Source of the DNA: Impatiens glandulifera
Taxonomy: Eukaryota > Streptophyta > Magnoliopsida > Ericales > Balsaminaceae
NCBI RefSeq assembly: GCF_907164915.1
Contig: NC_061862.1
Span: forward strand, 31,025,628 to 31,089,627
Length of the DNA: 64,000 nt
Direction: 5' to 3'
Made by a program: the position numbers and the translations under genes. The notes beneath the pieces are model-generated. The model was not told the DNA's origin and did no database searches. It saw nothing but the letters and a program-made list of their open reading frames with translations. This document shows, one piece after another, positions 1-12,072 of the stretch; the first letter of the stretch is position 1, and the number at the start of each line of letters is the position of its first letter.

Positions 1-2500
1 ACAATTTTTCACTAATTCAAAGATCACAAACAAATGCTTATGATTCTCCAATTTGCGAAAACTTATTCTCAATTTCTTTTCAAATTTGTACCATAATCTG
101 TTTGTTACTAACTTTAAGAGCATTGAGTGGTAAATCCTTAGTAAATTCTAATTTTAAACTCTAACTAATCCTCAACCAATCTAAGTCAAATAAATATATT
201 AAACTGTGATTAATACTTCTTAAGTCTTATAGTTGATGTGACAATATATATTAATGGATGAACTAGTTATTTAAGCATCAAAATATAAGGTCAAAAGGAA
301 CACATGACAAGTTCATGTATGGAGAATAAAAGGGTTAACCTAATTTCTTAAATGGCACTACTAATAAATTGATTAATAATTAGGGGGCTTACCCTTACCT
401 AATTGAGTTTAATTATGTTTTAAAGTTTAGGCTGTCCCAAAAAGTTGCATAATTAATGAACAAAAGTCAAAATAAATGAATGATGATGTTAATGAGATAA
501 TCAATAAAATAATTAAGCTTTCCACATTTTCATTAAAATCCCATTTCCATTCCCACAGCCACTCTTCCTTTTATGAACTCTTAGAAAAAAAAGTGTTGAA
601 TTCCTAAATTTTATACTAATAATTCACTTTAGCAAACTATATATATTATATTATAACCTAGTTATTGCTAACTAGGTAACTAGTATATATATAATGAATT
701 AAATTAGTGTCTATATGAATAAAAACTAGTAATTAAATAATGGGGAGGGAATGAATGTTGAAAGAAGATGATTTAAATGACAAAGTACACTTTCCAAGAT
801 AAGACATGCATTTGAAAATTGAGGACAAGAACATGGGAGATGAGACATGAGAGAGAGTGTGCCATGTTGGAATGGGACCAAGTTTCCTTCCCACATGGGT
901 TGTATGTACTTCTTGTATGGATCATGGTCCCTTATACTTCTACTTGTAGCCACCTCTCCATCAATATGCTTTATTTAGTGCTAATCTCAAAGGTTAAAAC
1001 ATGATTAGAGGGCTATCTATTAAAATCGAGTAAGATCTCACTAGAGTATACTATTGTAGCAAATTGATATATTAACTAATTTCATTGTTAATTTTGCTAA
1101 CAATTTTGTATTAGGAGTCATTGATCTAAATCGATAATTATAAGTGATTCGATGCATACACCTAGACCAGACCCATTGTTGCTTTAACTAGATTGGGTAG
1201 GTTAATCATGCTATTGGACAGGACCAAGTGTATGAGGAGAATGATGCATGACATCCACAACATGGAAAAGAGATGATATATATAATGGGTTAAAAAATTC
1301 ATAAGAGGTTGTCTTCGACAAAACCATGACGACGGGGGATCGAGAATTTATCAACTCTAAGCTAGAGCTTAATTCAAGTGATGATTGAGACGAAACACGA
1401 TCACAACCCATCAACCAATGTCAAGTCTCGACGCATCTAGGATTTGGGTAACGTTAAAAAGTTTAGGATGCCAATTATAATAATGATTCATATTCCTTTT
1501 CGTCTAGAATGAGTTTTGCTGTTGTTTGAAATATAGTCATTAACGGAATTTCATTTTTAACAATATTTTTTTTACTATTGTAACAAATAAAATCTAGATC
1601 CCAAAGCTAAATTGGCAAAAAAATCCATTAAAACCATAAATAATCACAATTTTTCTATATAAATTATAAAAAAAAAAATACATAAATTGACTGATTCTTC
1701 CAAAGTGGTTGGTTGAGTAGACAAAATGGGTACTTTTTTTCCATACTTTTAACCATTCAACTTCATCCCCATCTTCTTTTTGCAAAAGCAATGAAAAGAT
1801 GCTCCCCTGGTCCATACCCCCACAAACAAAAATATCAAACCAAATCATGTGAGAGAACCTTTCTTCCCTATAATAGTGAAACCCTAACGTACGAACCAAC
1901 ATAATAATAATAAAACAACACAAAAAAGATAATATAAAGAGTCGTTAAAGGTCTTTGCTAATTAGGGTATATTATTGAGAAACAAATTATAATCCTCCAT
2001 AGACCAAAATCCCCCCTACAATTCTCACACAATTAATCATGGTTAATCAATCAAAGAGGTGAGAAATATCCGATATTGCAAACAATTCATGAGTCCCTTC
2101 ATTTGATTTGTTATTTATATTTAAAACTTTAATATCAAAAGCAAACATATATGTAAATCCAAGTTTGTTTCACTTTCATGGTTGAAAATGAAATGAGACA
2201 AGTATAAGTGTCATTGTCATGTAAAAAACATTCCAATATTTTTTCATTACAAATACAAATCAAATTGACTAGTAACAAATCTAAAAGATAATTTTTTTTT
2301 TTTTTTTTTTTTTAATTTCTCATCGTTAAATGGTCCATTTAATAGCTAGTTTAAGAAACACATGCATTGTCTGATGGGTTAAAAGTTAAAACAAGACTGA
2401 CAAAACAAATAGTAATTAATAATAATGAATAATCCTTCATTGATTCCCGGCTGTTCATTTCCCGTGACAGTGAAGTAGTTTTCTCACTATCAAATATACT
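1..2500. other. Intergenic, no gene seen
   Basis: This is AT-rich sequence with only short ORFs that have no recognisable protein features and mostly overlap on both strands. A run of 22 T lies at 2292-2313. I see no RNA gene and no clear transposon end. The last few hundred bases are presumably promoter of the receptor gene that follows. Confidence 0.6.
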
Positions 2501-2644
2501 TTAAAGCTTTCTTCTTCAACACCATTTTCTCTCTCTGAAGAGTAAAGAGAGTGAAGAAGAGTGAGAACTAGGAAAGAAAGAAAGCACCTGACCCGTGAAA
2601 CCAGGGGCTAAAACCTTGTATTCTTCTTCTTCTTCCTCTGCACA

Positions 2645-2870
2645 ATGTTTGATCAGATAAAGCTTCATACTTCAAATTCAATTCATCTGTCTTTCCTTTC
2701 TCTTCAATCCTCTCTGTAGTTCCAAAATTAGTCATCTTTCTTCTTCATATTCACTGAAATCAAGGGCACCCATTTATTTCTTCTCTACTATATCATGTGT
2801 CTGTCTAGCTATCTAGTGTTCCAATAGTTTGCAGGAGGAATCCTTGGAAATGGCTCTTCAGAGAAGCTAA
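2645..2870 (+). promoter_or_regulatory. Leader of the receptor gene with three short upstream ORFs
   Basis: Upstream of the chosen start at 2955 are three closed ATG ORFs: 2645-2719 (24 codons), 2795-2827 (10 codons) and 2850-2870 (6 codons). All end before the main start. An acceptor-like tract (aatagtttgcag) ends at about 2834, so some of them may be removed by a leader intron. If retained, they would be expected to lower initiation at the main ATG. The transcription start is not visible, so this is inference. Confidence 0.4.
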
Positions 2871-2954
2871 AATAAACTGGGTTTCCTCTAGAAACCTTGT
2901 TTTCTTATTTCTGGTTTCTGGGTTTCCAAAGAGTTGAAGAAGAAACCTTCACAA

Positions 2955-5703
2955 ATGGCATTTTGGTGCATTTTATCCCTCTTCTTGCTATTGGGATGTC
3001 TGTTTAAGTCGTCTCAACCTGTGTTTGCTCAGGTTCTCGATGAAGAAGCTGCATTGGTAGTTGCAATCGGAAGAGACCTTAGATTGTCTGATTGGGGTTT
3101 CAACGGTTCCGATTACTGCTCCTGGCATGGTATCCGATGTAGCTCCGGTAATCGGACGGTGGAAATGCTCGATCTTTCTCACCGGGCGCTTCAAGGTAAT
3201 CTAACTCTGATCTCTGAACTTAAGTTCTTGAAATGGCTTGACCTTTCATACAACAACTTCCATGGAAGTATTCCTCCAGCTTTTGGGAACTTATCTCATC
3301 TTGAGTTTCTTGATTTGTCTTCAAATATGCTTGGAGGTGTAATTCCTTCAGAATTGGGTAAACTCAGAAACCTTTTATCATTAAACGTGTCTGGTAATTC
3401 AATCTCTGGAGAAATACCAAATGAACTTGAAGCTCTTGAGAATCTTCAAGATTTTCAAATCTTCACCAATAGGTTAAACGGTTCTATCCCGAATTGGATA
3501 GGAAACTTAACCAATCTGAAGGTGTTTACCGCCTATGAGAATGATTTCGTCGACGAAATACCCGACAACCTTGGGTTGAACTCCGAGCTACGAATCTTGA
3601 ATCTTCACTCCAACTTTCTGGAAGGAAGAATACCCGAAAGCATTTTCGCATCAGGAAAGCTGCAGGTTCTTGTTCTAACCCAGAACCGATTAGTCGGGGA
3701 TATTCCTGAATCGATCGGGGATTGCAAGGGACTTTCGAGCATTCGAATTGGTAACAACGAGCTCACAGGAAGGATTCCTCTCACAATTGGAAATATTAGT
3801 AGTCTTACATACTTTGAAGCTGACAGCAATAATCTCACTGGAGAAATTGTTTCAGAATTTGCTAAATGCACAAATCTTACTCTATTGAATTTGGCTTCTA
3901 ATGGGTTTACTGGAATCATTCCTACTCAGTTAGGAGATTTAATGAATTTACAAGAACTGATCTTTTCTGGTAACTTCTTGTTTGGAGAGATTCCCACTTC
4001 GATTCTCAGGATCAAGAATCTGAACAAGCTTGATTTAAGTAGTAATAGATTCAACGGTACAATACCAGCCGATTTCTGCAACACTTCTAGATTGCAATAT
4101 CTTCTTCTCGGCCAGAATTCAATTCGTGGCGAGATACCAAAAGAGATATCTAGCTGCGGTAGGCTGCTCGAATTGCATTTGGGTGGGAATTATCTGACTG
4201 GTTTTATACCCGCGGAGATTGGTCGCATTAAGAACTTGCAGATATCGCTTAATCTCAGCCATAATCATCTCGTTGGTGCGATCCCTTCTGATTTTGGGAA
4301 ACTCGACAAGCTTGTTTCTTTAGACATTTCTAATAACCAATTGTCTGGAAACATCCCCTCTGAACTTAAGGGAATGCTGAGTTTGATTGAAGTCGATTTC
4401 TCTCATAATCTCCTAACCGGACCGATACCCACGTTTACGCCATTTCAAAAGAGCCCGAATTCGAGTTTCCTTGCGAATAAAGCTCTATGTGGAGAGCCGT
4501 TGAGCTCTTGTGGGGACTCCTACGACGAAAACCATCGCGGGTTTCATCATAAGGTTTCTTATAGGATAATATTGGCGGTTATAGGTTCTGGTTTGGCTGT
4601 GTTCCTATCGGTAACACTGGTGGTTTTTCTATTCATGATGCGGGAGAGGCAAGAAAAGGCTGCTAAAGACGCGGGGATCATTGAAGACGATAGTAACAAC
4701 ACACCTGTGATAATATCGGGAAATGTCTTTGTCGAGAATCTCAGCCAAGCGATAGATTTTGATTCCGTGGTGAAAGCGACCCTTAAGGATTCAAATAAGC
4801 TGAGCAGTGGGACTTTCAGCATGGTTTATAAAGCTGTGATGCCTTCGGGAATGATATTATCAGTTAGAAAGCTGAAATCAATGGATAGAACGCTCGTTCA
4901 TCATCAGAACAAGATGATTCGAGAGGTGGAGAAGTTTGGGAAATTGTTTCACGAGAATCTGATGAGACCAATCGGATACGTGATTTACGAGGACGTCGCA
5001 CTCCTTTTGCACCAGTACATGCCAAACGGGACGTTAGCACAGTTCCTTCACAATCCAGATTACAAACCGGATTGGGTGCAGAGACTTGGTATAGCAATAG
5101 GGGTGGCAGAAGGGTTGGCTTTCCTTCACAATGTGGCGATAATTCATCTCGATATATCTTCTGGAAACATCTTATTGGATGCTAACTTCAAGGCTTTGGT
5201 TGGAGAAGTAGAGATCTCGAAGCTCTTGGATCCCTCCAGAGGCACAGCTAGTATAAGCGCGGTTGCAGGCTCGTTTGGCTACATTCCACCAGGTAACACT
5301 AAGTGAATTGAATTGCAAGTGTACTAAGATTAAACTAAATGAAATTATCGGGTAACTGAAATGATTTTTTTGAACAGAATATGCGTATACGATGCTAGTT
5401 ACTGCGCCTGGAAACGTGTACAGTTATGGAGTTATATTGCTGGAGATTCTAACTTCAAGAATGCCAGTTGAGGAGGTATTTGGAGAAGGAATGGATCTAG
5501 TGAAATGGGTTCAGACTGCCCCTGGTAGAGGAGAAACTCCAGAGCAAATATTGGATGCAAGGCTTAGTACAGTCTCGTTTGGATGGAGAAAGGAAATGCT
5601 TGCGGCTCTAAAGATCGCACTCATTTGCACCGATAGCACGCCTGCCAAGCGGCCAAAGATGAAGAAGGTGGTCGAAATGCTTCGAGAAATCTCAGAAAAC
5701 TGA
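2955..5703 (+). CDS. PXC3: LRR receptor-like pseudokinase, PXC3 type
   Basis: This is a plasma-membrane leucine-rich-repeat receptor-like kinase, closest in my recognition to Arabidopsis PXC3 (At2g41820), a PXY/TDR-correlated receptor linked to vascular tissue. Two exons, 2955-5292 and 5378-5703, flank an 85 bp GT-AG intron that splits a Glu codon just after the GYIPP motif. The product is 887 residues, against about 890 for the Arabidopsis protein. A TTG seven codons upstream is open but not used: the ATG at 2955 gives MAFWC, matching the family N-terminus. Order: signal peptide (1 to ~26), Cys-paired LRR N-cap, about 17-18 LRRs to ~510, a membrane helix at ~537-561, and a kinase fold from ~600. 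The kinase looks inactive: the VAIK lysine position is Arg638, HRD is HLD (731-733), and DFG is EVE (751-753). Function by family; no ligand can be read from sequence. Confidence 0.93.
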
Positions 5704-6169
5704 TATGAATGAATGAAGAAACCAATTGCTTATTAAATATGTCATGGTGGGTAATTGAGATTTTGGTTTTAGATGAGGAGATTGATGAAACTATGTTACT
5801 ATTATTATTGAAAGCTCAAATTTGACTCAAGAAAATGCTACTTTATATATGAAAGCTCAAATTTGGTCTATAATGATAATATCATAATGTAACAAATTTG
5901 AAACTATAATGGTAAGGATGTGAATTTGAAATCGTCCCACGAAAACTAAACCAAATTGCCCCGTTTGAAACGGTTTTCTCCAAAATGTCTTCCGTTTCAA
6001 TCTGCACCGAAAATTATAAAATATAATTAAATATATTAAATCATTAATATATTTATTTATTACGATATATATTATATTAAAAAATTCGTTTTATATAATA
6101 TTATTTTATTAAAAAAAATATTTTATTAACAATGTCTCGAGAATTTTAAAAAGCTGAGGACAAAGGTAA

Positions 6170-6470
6170 ATCCAAGTACAGACTGTAAGACTACATTCTC
6201 AAAACCATTAAATTCCAAATAACTTCTGTTTGGGTTCCAACATTTATTGAAAATATGCAAATTTTAAGCAAAATCTAAGAACAGATTTCAAATTTCAAAC
6301 ACCAAATGCACGAGATAAAGATAAATCAAGAACAGAATGTAAGACTACATTCTCAAAACCATTGTATTCCAGATAACTTCTGTTTGGGTTTACAACATTT
6401 ATTGAAAATATGCAAATTTTAAGCAAAATCCAAACCACCAAGATCACAATTTTTCAAAAAAATCTACTTC
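6170..6470. repeat. Two-copy direct repeat, offset 154 bp
   Basis: A block containing aagactacattctcaaaacc starts at 6187 and again at 6341. It continues through ataacttctgtttgggtt and tgcaaattttaagcaaaatc in both copies. It lies just downstream of the 3' end of the minus-strand gene that ends at 6492, so it may overlap its 3' UTR. Confidence 0.75.
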
Positions 6471-6491
6471 CACTTTCGTTGAAAGCAAACT

Positions 6492-6810
6492 TCAAGATTC
6501 AACACCAGACTTGACGATGAAATTTTGCCTGCTGATGGGATTCATCACAACTGGGGGTCCAGCAGTTCTTGGCCAAGCCTGGAACTTTTTGTCAGTCTCT
6601 TCCCACCATGCTTTGTTGGAAACAGTTGATGGAATAGTGCCTGATACCCACCAAAAGAAGTCAGAAAATGGTAAAAATAAGTTGCAAAAGAAAAGAAGCC
6701 CAAGTAGAACAACTACCTCCAAATATCTTGTAGTCTGAAACAATGTGATCAAGAACATATGCCACAGGAAAAGAAGCCACAATAGCACCAACTATATACT
6801 TGCCAGACAT
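6492..6810 (-). CDS. Small plant-conserved single-helix membrane protein, 80 aa
   Basis: Two minus-strand exons, 6717-6810 and 6492-6640, are joined across a 76 bp GT-AG intron (6641-6716). The split codon is Gly in FGG|TIPST. The joined product is 80 residues: MSGKYIVGAIVASF begins a hydrophobic segment (about residues 5-21), followed by a soluble, aromatic-rich tail with KAWWEETDKKFQAWPR and AGPPVVMNPISRQNF. The tail looks strongly conserved in plants. Size and layout resemble small accessory subunits of mitochondrial complexes, but I cannot assign one, so the role is left open. An acceptor-like tatacag at 6827-6833 suggests the ATG lies just inside an exon preceded by a long leader intron. 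Exon joining is supported by phase and sense on both sides. Confidence 0.72.
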
Positions 6811-6867
6811 GATGAATTGATCTTGCCTGTATAAAAAATCACAAATACACACCATATATATAATTTT

Positions 6868-7985
6868 TCCCATCAAATCTTAACAGTACAATTTCCATTG
6901 CATTAGCTAAGCTTTAAAATCATAAATGCACCCTTCTAACTTGATTTTCTCAACCTCCGTCAACCCTATTCATATAAAGAGCTAATACTAGAACAAATAA
7001 TCAAAATCTATCATGCTTCAGACACATATATCTTGAACCTAGATTCGAGCATCACATATTCAGAGATTGACATCAGTCTGCATAAGGTGAAGACACATTA
7101 CCTGCTAAGGATCTAAAATTTGATATCAACACGATATATAAATGTTCCCATCAAATCTTAAAAGTACAATTTCCATTGCATTAACTAAGCTTTTAAATCA
7201 TGAATGCACCCTTCTAACTTGATTTTCTCAACCTACGGTTAACCCTATTCATATAAAGAGCTGATACAAGAACAAATAACCAAAATCTATCATACTTCAG
7301 ATGCATATATCTTGAACCTAGATCCGAGCATCACATATTCATAAATTGACATTAATCTGCATAAGAGGAAAACACATTACATCACCTGCTAAGGATCTAA
7401 AACTTGATATCAACACGATATATAAATGTTCCCATCAAATCTTAAAAGTACAATTTCCATTGCATTAGCTAAGCTTTTAAATCATAAATGCACCCTTCTA
7501 ACCTGATTTTCTCAACCTACGATTAACCCTATTCATATAAAGAGCTGATACAAGAACAAATAATCAAAATCTATCGTACTTCAGATGCAAATATCTTGAA
7601 CCTAGATTCGAGCATCACATATTCATAAATTGACATTAATCTGCATAAGGTGAAGACACATCAACTTCTAAGGATCTAAAATTTGATATCAACACGATAT
7701 ATAAATGTTCCCATCAAATCTTAACAATACAATTTCCATTGCATTAGCTAAGCTTTTAAATCATAAATTCACCCTTATAACCTGATTTTCTCAACCTACG
7801 TCAACCCTATTCATATAAAGAGCTAATACTAGAACAAATCACCAAAATCTATCATACTTCAGATGCATATATCTTGAACCTAGATTCGAGCATCACATAT
7901 TCATAAATTGACATCAATCTGCATAAGGTAAAGACACATCACCTTCTAAGGATCTAAAATTGATATCAAAACGATACGATGAAAG
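6868..7985. repeat. Four tandem ~280 bp repeats, probably in a leader intron
   Basis: The marker gtacaatttccattgca (cntacaatttcc in copy 4) recurs with its t at 6887, 7165, 7449 and 7728, giving spacings of 278, 284 and 279. Each unit contains cacccttctaac, ctattcatataaagagct, tatcttgaacctagat and cgagcatcacatattca. Copies differ by scattered substitutions. The array lies between the acceptor at 6827 and a donor-like GTAAGC at 8119 on the minus strand. Confidence 0.88.
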
Positions 7986-8119
7986 AAAACGCACTGTAGA
8001 AAGAAGAAACAGAACCCTAAATGTCAAATTTTTTTGCCCTTGATCTGATGGTATGCTTCCCTACGCCAAACAAGACGCCACAGAACGATTCTTAAGAGAG
8101 AGATAGAGAGAAAGCTTAC

Positions 8120-8262
8120 ACGATCCACAGGAAACGCAGGATTGAAAGTTTCAGGAGAAGCGAATCTCTCACAAGCGATCGAACAAATGTTTGGACCAAA
8201 TTTAGGGCTTTTTTTTTCATTAATAAGCTCTGTTTGGGATACAACTTGCAAGAAACCAAACA
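8120..8262 (-). promoter_or_regulatory. Probable 5' leader exon of the 80-aa protein gene
   Basis: On the minus strand this stretch ends in gatcgt|gtaagctttctc, a good donor with GT at 8119-8118. An acceptor lies at 6827, giving a leader intron of about 1.29 kb. The 8024-8263 ORF on this strand has no family features and is most simply non-coding leader. The exact transcription start is unknown. Confidence 0.35.
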
Positions 8263-8369
8263 TGTCCCTGTACTTTTAATGAAACTTAAATCTTGAACTT
8301 AAACTACAATTTATATTTTATTCAATCACACGCTATTAATTCTTTTACAAATACTTCATAAATTGACAT

Positions 8370-8372
<3 letters not shown>

Positions 8373-8443
<71 letters not shown>
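8373..8443. repeat. (TA)n microsatellite, about 35 units
   Basis: This is an uninterrupted run of alternating T and A. Such runs are length-variable and prone to assembly error. Confidence 0.97.
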
Positions 8444-8445
<2 letters not shown>

Positions 8446-10238
8446 TTTACACAAATTGATAAAGTTACATACAAAAATGAATTGTAAGAAAATAGACTAA
8501 ATCACACATAATTAGAAGAAATTGATGGCAATATTAGTAGTTAATTAGTATGAGATTTGTTAATTTTCAACTGAATAATTTAACTACTAAATTTTAAATA
8601 ATAGAAGATTTTGACTATTAATTTTTTGAAATTCGGTATTTAAAATAATTAATTCTCTAAACATAAATAGTTAAATTAGTGATATTGATTTTTATTTATT
8701 TATTTATTTATAAATATTTTATAAATAATAAGTTAACTACGTTTAAAATGGTTAAAACAAAATCTATTTTGTATAATTTAAAAAAAAAAGAATTCAAAAA
8801 AAGGTTCGAAATTTCAATTAGCCTATATTAAGAAGCCTCAATTTGATAATTTATCTATATAAGATTAATTTAAAAAATATATATTATTTTAACTTATTAT
8901 TAAAATTAATCATTATTAACTATTTTGTATAAATTTTGAATAAAATAATGAATATACTTATTTATTATGCATAGGCTATGCATTTCTTTAAATTAACAAT
9001 TATAGTAATACTCATCAAAGTTTTCTCATATTATTTTTTTAAAAGCCAAGTCAAGAGGTTAAAACAATTATCTAAGATGACTGGACCTAATTTCTTCATC
9101 CAATCCATGCCAATACCATGTCACAACCTCCCAATTTCAAGTTAGATTAATGTAGTATACTACATCGATAGTATAATACTCCTGCGTTTGCAATAGTTAC
9201 CGATAGAGGCATAATTTCTCTTAAGCCGCAACCTAATTATTGAGTTGTTCTTTCGTCAATGAAGGGACACATACAACCATTATCCATCCATATAAACTAT
9301 ATAGTCAAAAAATTCCATTTCCAACATGTTTATTCTTTAGGCTGCAGTTAAGATGCTTCTTCCTCATTATTAATCGCTTCGAGTCGAAGTTATATCTCGA
9401 TTTCTTGATGTATGAGGTCAAACTGTTTGATATGAATTGTGCAACCATCTGTCTTTCTTACAAGTTTTGTATTTCTTGATATATTGTGTCCAATTGACTT
9501 GCAACTGTGACTTCTAACTTATCTTCAATGATAACTTCTATATTATTCAAACACTCTTTTAATAATTTATTATCTCAAACTATTTAGGCTTGCAATCTCT
9601 TCACAAGTCTTGACAAAGATTTAAGGCTCTAATTACACATACAGGAGGAAACTTAATAAAAATAAGTAAACAAAATAGAACAAGATGTGAAAAAATGTAT
9701 AAGTAGAAGATAAATAATGAGTTAACATCCTTAAAGATCTAGGTGATCAAAATATGTCATATAGAGAAGTTTGGGCTAAAGGGTTGTATTCTACAAAACA
9801 AAGATAAAAACTTCTATAACTATCAAAAACCTCCCTTAGTATATTGACCATAATGAAAACCCATAAAAGAGATTATAAAAATTATTTTGTCTACCATAAT
9901 ATATCCATTGTGATGGATATTATAAATAGAAACAAAACAGGAACTCAAAACTCAATAATGAAATTGATCAAAAAGCATTTGATACCACAATTGAGAAACA
10001 ATGGACAATAAGCATATATAATAATAATAAGTTGGAAGGGAATTCTCATCATATAACAAACAACCATTTCTAAACAAAATGTAGTTTTAACTCAAATTGA
10101 AACCAAAATTACTAAAAGCATCCATCATCCTCAGCAGCAGGAAAAAGAAAGTGCCAACATATTCAAGGAAATAACTAGTGTTGTAGAGAGATTAAGACAG
10201 AATAAGGGTTGTCTTGCAAATACATCCTTTTAACCAAA
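8444..10238. other. AT-rich intergenic, no gene seen
   Basis: The longest ORF (9240-9479) shows no recognisable domain. A sequence resembling a reverse-strand primer-binding site (TGGTATCAAATGC, complement of 9975-9987) hints at an old LTR element, but no LTRs could be paired. Confidence 0.5.
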
Positions 10239-11224
10239 TCAAGCATCAATCTTATCAGCAGAATCATCTACAAGAGTGATAAGCTTCCCTGTAGGCTTTG
10301 CCAAAAGATCTGTGTGTTCTTGGTAAGGTGTTCTTGAGAAACGTGTCTCCTTCCAGAATTCGGGAGTGAGGAAACCATAAGTCTTTAGAAGACAATCAAA
10401 TGTAGCCTGCATAAAATCATATTCATTCATTCAGTATCTAATACCATTATCATACATTAGACAGTTTGGATTAATCAAACCCATCATCAATCTAAGATAA
10501 AACTATGTAACATTAAACAACATTGATGTATGTAACGATATTAAGATAAAGAACTTACCTTGACAAAGTTTCCAAGTGTTTTAGTGGATCCACGTGAGGA
10601 AGTAAACACATCCTCAATACCAGCGAATTGAAGAACCTTTTTAGGAACCCTGGCAGCCACAATACCAGCACCACGAGGAGCAGGAACCATACGGACTGTC
10701 ACGGATCCACATTTGCCAGTTACCTTGCAAGGCACAGTATGGGGTTTACCGATCTTGTTACCCCAATACCCTCTCCTCACCGGAATAATCGATAGCTTAG
10801 CCAGAATGATTGCTCCACGGATAGCAGTGGCAACTTCTTTGCTGCACTTAACACCAAGACCGACATGTCCATTGGTATCTCCAACAACGACAAAGGCCTT
10901 GAATCGGGTCCTCTGACCAGCTCGGGTCTGTTTCTGCACCGGCATGATCTTCATGACCTCGTCTTTCAATGATGGACCAACCAATTGATCGACAATCTGA
11001 TGTTCCTTGATTGGGAGAGAATGAAGATAGATCTGTTCGAGGCTTCGAATCTTACCTTCCTTAACCAATCGGCCGAGCTTGGTAACTGGAACCCATTTCT
11101 CCTCCTCCTCACGGCGAGGTCCACGACGGCGACCCCTACCGCGGTCTCCACCTCTGCCGCCGCGACCGAATCCACGGCCAAAACCACCACGCTCTCCACC
11201 TCGCTCGCCGCCACGGTCAGCCAT
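10239..11224 (-). CDS. RPS2: 40S ribosomal protein S2 (uS5)
   Basis: This is a cytosolic small-subunit ribosomal protein near the mRNA entry channel, involved in decoding fidelity. Two minus-strand exons: 10559-11224 (222 codons, donor aag|gtaagt, phase 0) and 10239-10406 (55 codons plus stop, acceptor atgcag|gct). The product is 277 residues, normal for the plant family. Order: an Arg-Gly-rich N-terminal tail (1-36), [16 protein letters not shown], the S5 RNA-binding domain (~85-150, with [17 protein letters not shown] and [11 protein letters not shown]), then the S5 C-terminal domain with [19 protein letters not shown] and [16 protein letters not shown]. Exon 2 starts [18 protein letters not shown]. 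No defects seen. The 10985-11230 plus ORF and the 10966-11268 minus ORF are shadows. Confidence 0.97.
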
Positions 11225-11410
11225 GATTGAAAATAGGTTAGGTTTCTAGATGAAACGAAAGAGAACAAGGAGATATATGAAACCCTAGTAGTACAAAAGA
11301 ACTTATAACTGATGCAGTGAGAGAAAGATTAGGGTTTTTAATTATGTTTGGGCTTTTGTGGTGGTTTGGGTTTAGTAGGGTTTTTTATATAATGTGATAG
11401 CCCATTGGAC
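11225..11410 (-). promoter_or_regulatory. RPS2 promoter and leader with telo-box and site II motifs
   Basis: On the minus strand there are AAACCCTAA-type telo-boxes near 11331-11340 and 11374-11384, and an AAACCCTA-like motif on the plus strand at 11279-11287. TGGGCT site II-type elements occur near 11347-11355 (plus strand) and 11398-11405 (minus strand). This pairing is typical of plant ribosomal-protein gene promoters active in dividing cells. Transcription start not determined. Confidence 0.6.
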
Positions 11411-11903
11411 TCGTCATCAAGAGTTTCATTTCAATGGATTTAACCCAATTATATCATTCTTAATCATTTAATACATTTGTTAATCATTTTTAATTATATG
11501 AACTTCTTTTCTTTATTTTTTTTCTCAAATTATATGAACTTGTGTGTTTATTTTATTTATTTTTAAAGAAAAGGTGTTTATTTTTAATTATATGAATTTA
11601 TATTTATACAATTAAAATATATGTTAATAAAAACAAATATATTAAAATGGGTTATGGGTTAAATTAATTTGGGTTATGGGTTGAATTTATATTTATACAA
11701 ATAAAATATATTTTAATAAAAACAAATACATTAAAATAATATATGTTAATAAAAACAAATACATTAAAATGGGCATGATAAAGATGGAGGTAATATGCTA
11801 AAAACTCTTTAATCAAACGTTTATACGCTCTTACTAATAAACATGTTTGGTTTATGGTTAAATTAATGCACCCTATGTATGTATGTTCATGTTCATGAAA
11901 AGT
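11411..11903. repeat. AT-rich intergenic with short imperfect repeats
   Basis: The unit gttaataaaaacaaatacat plus tgggttatgggtt is repeated imperfectly between about 11625 and 11775. No gene is seen. Confidence 0.55.
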
Positions 11904-12072
11904 TGTTAAAATTTTGAAAAAGTGTAAACTGAAATTGTATTATTAAAAGTTAGTTTTCAAACAATTACATATCTCTCTTATATAGAAGTTCAATACTAAC
12001 TAATTAACCAAACTAACTAATCAGTTCCTAATTAATTAACGGTTTAATAAACCGTTAATTATTATTTTTACA
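11904..12072 (-). repeat. 3' LTR of the miniature element
   Basis: On the plus strand it starts TGTTAAAATTTTGAAAAAG and ends in TTATTTTTACA. It shares accgttaattattattt and tacatatctctcttatatag with the other LTR, with substitutions and one ~13 bp length difference. Confidence 0.88.

Noticed and set aside
6868..7985. Repeat arrays (also 19552-22180) as CRISPR
   Set aside because: Plant nuclear context, repeat units of 280 bp or contiguous hairpin units without unique spacers, and no cas genes.
9240..9479. 79-codon plus-strand ORF as a small gene
   Set aside because: No family resemblance, and the surrounding sequence is AT-rich and repeat-like.
9975..9987. Primer-binding site of another minus-strand LTR element
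   Set aside because: The match is partial (TGGTATCAAATGC) and no LTR pair, gag or pol was found around it.
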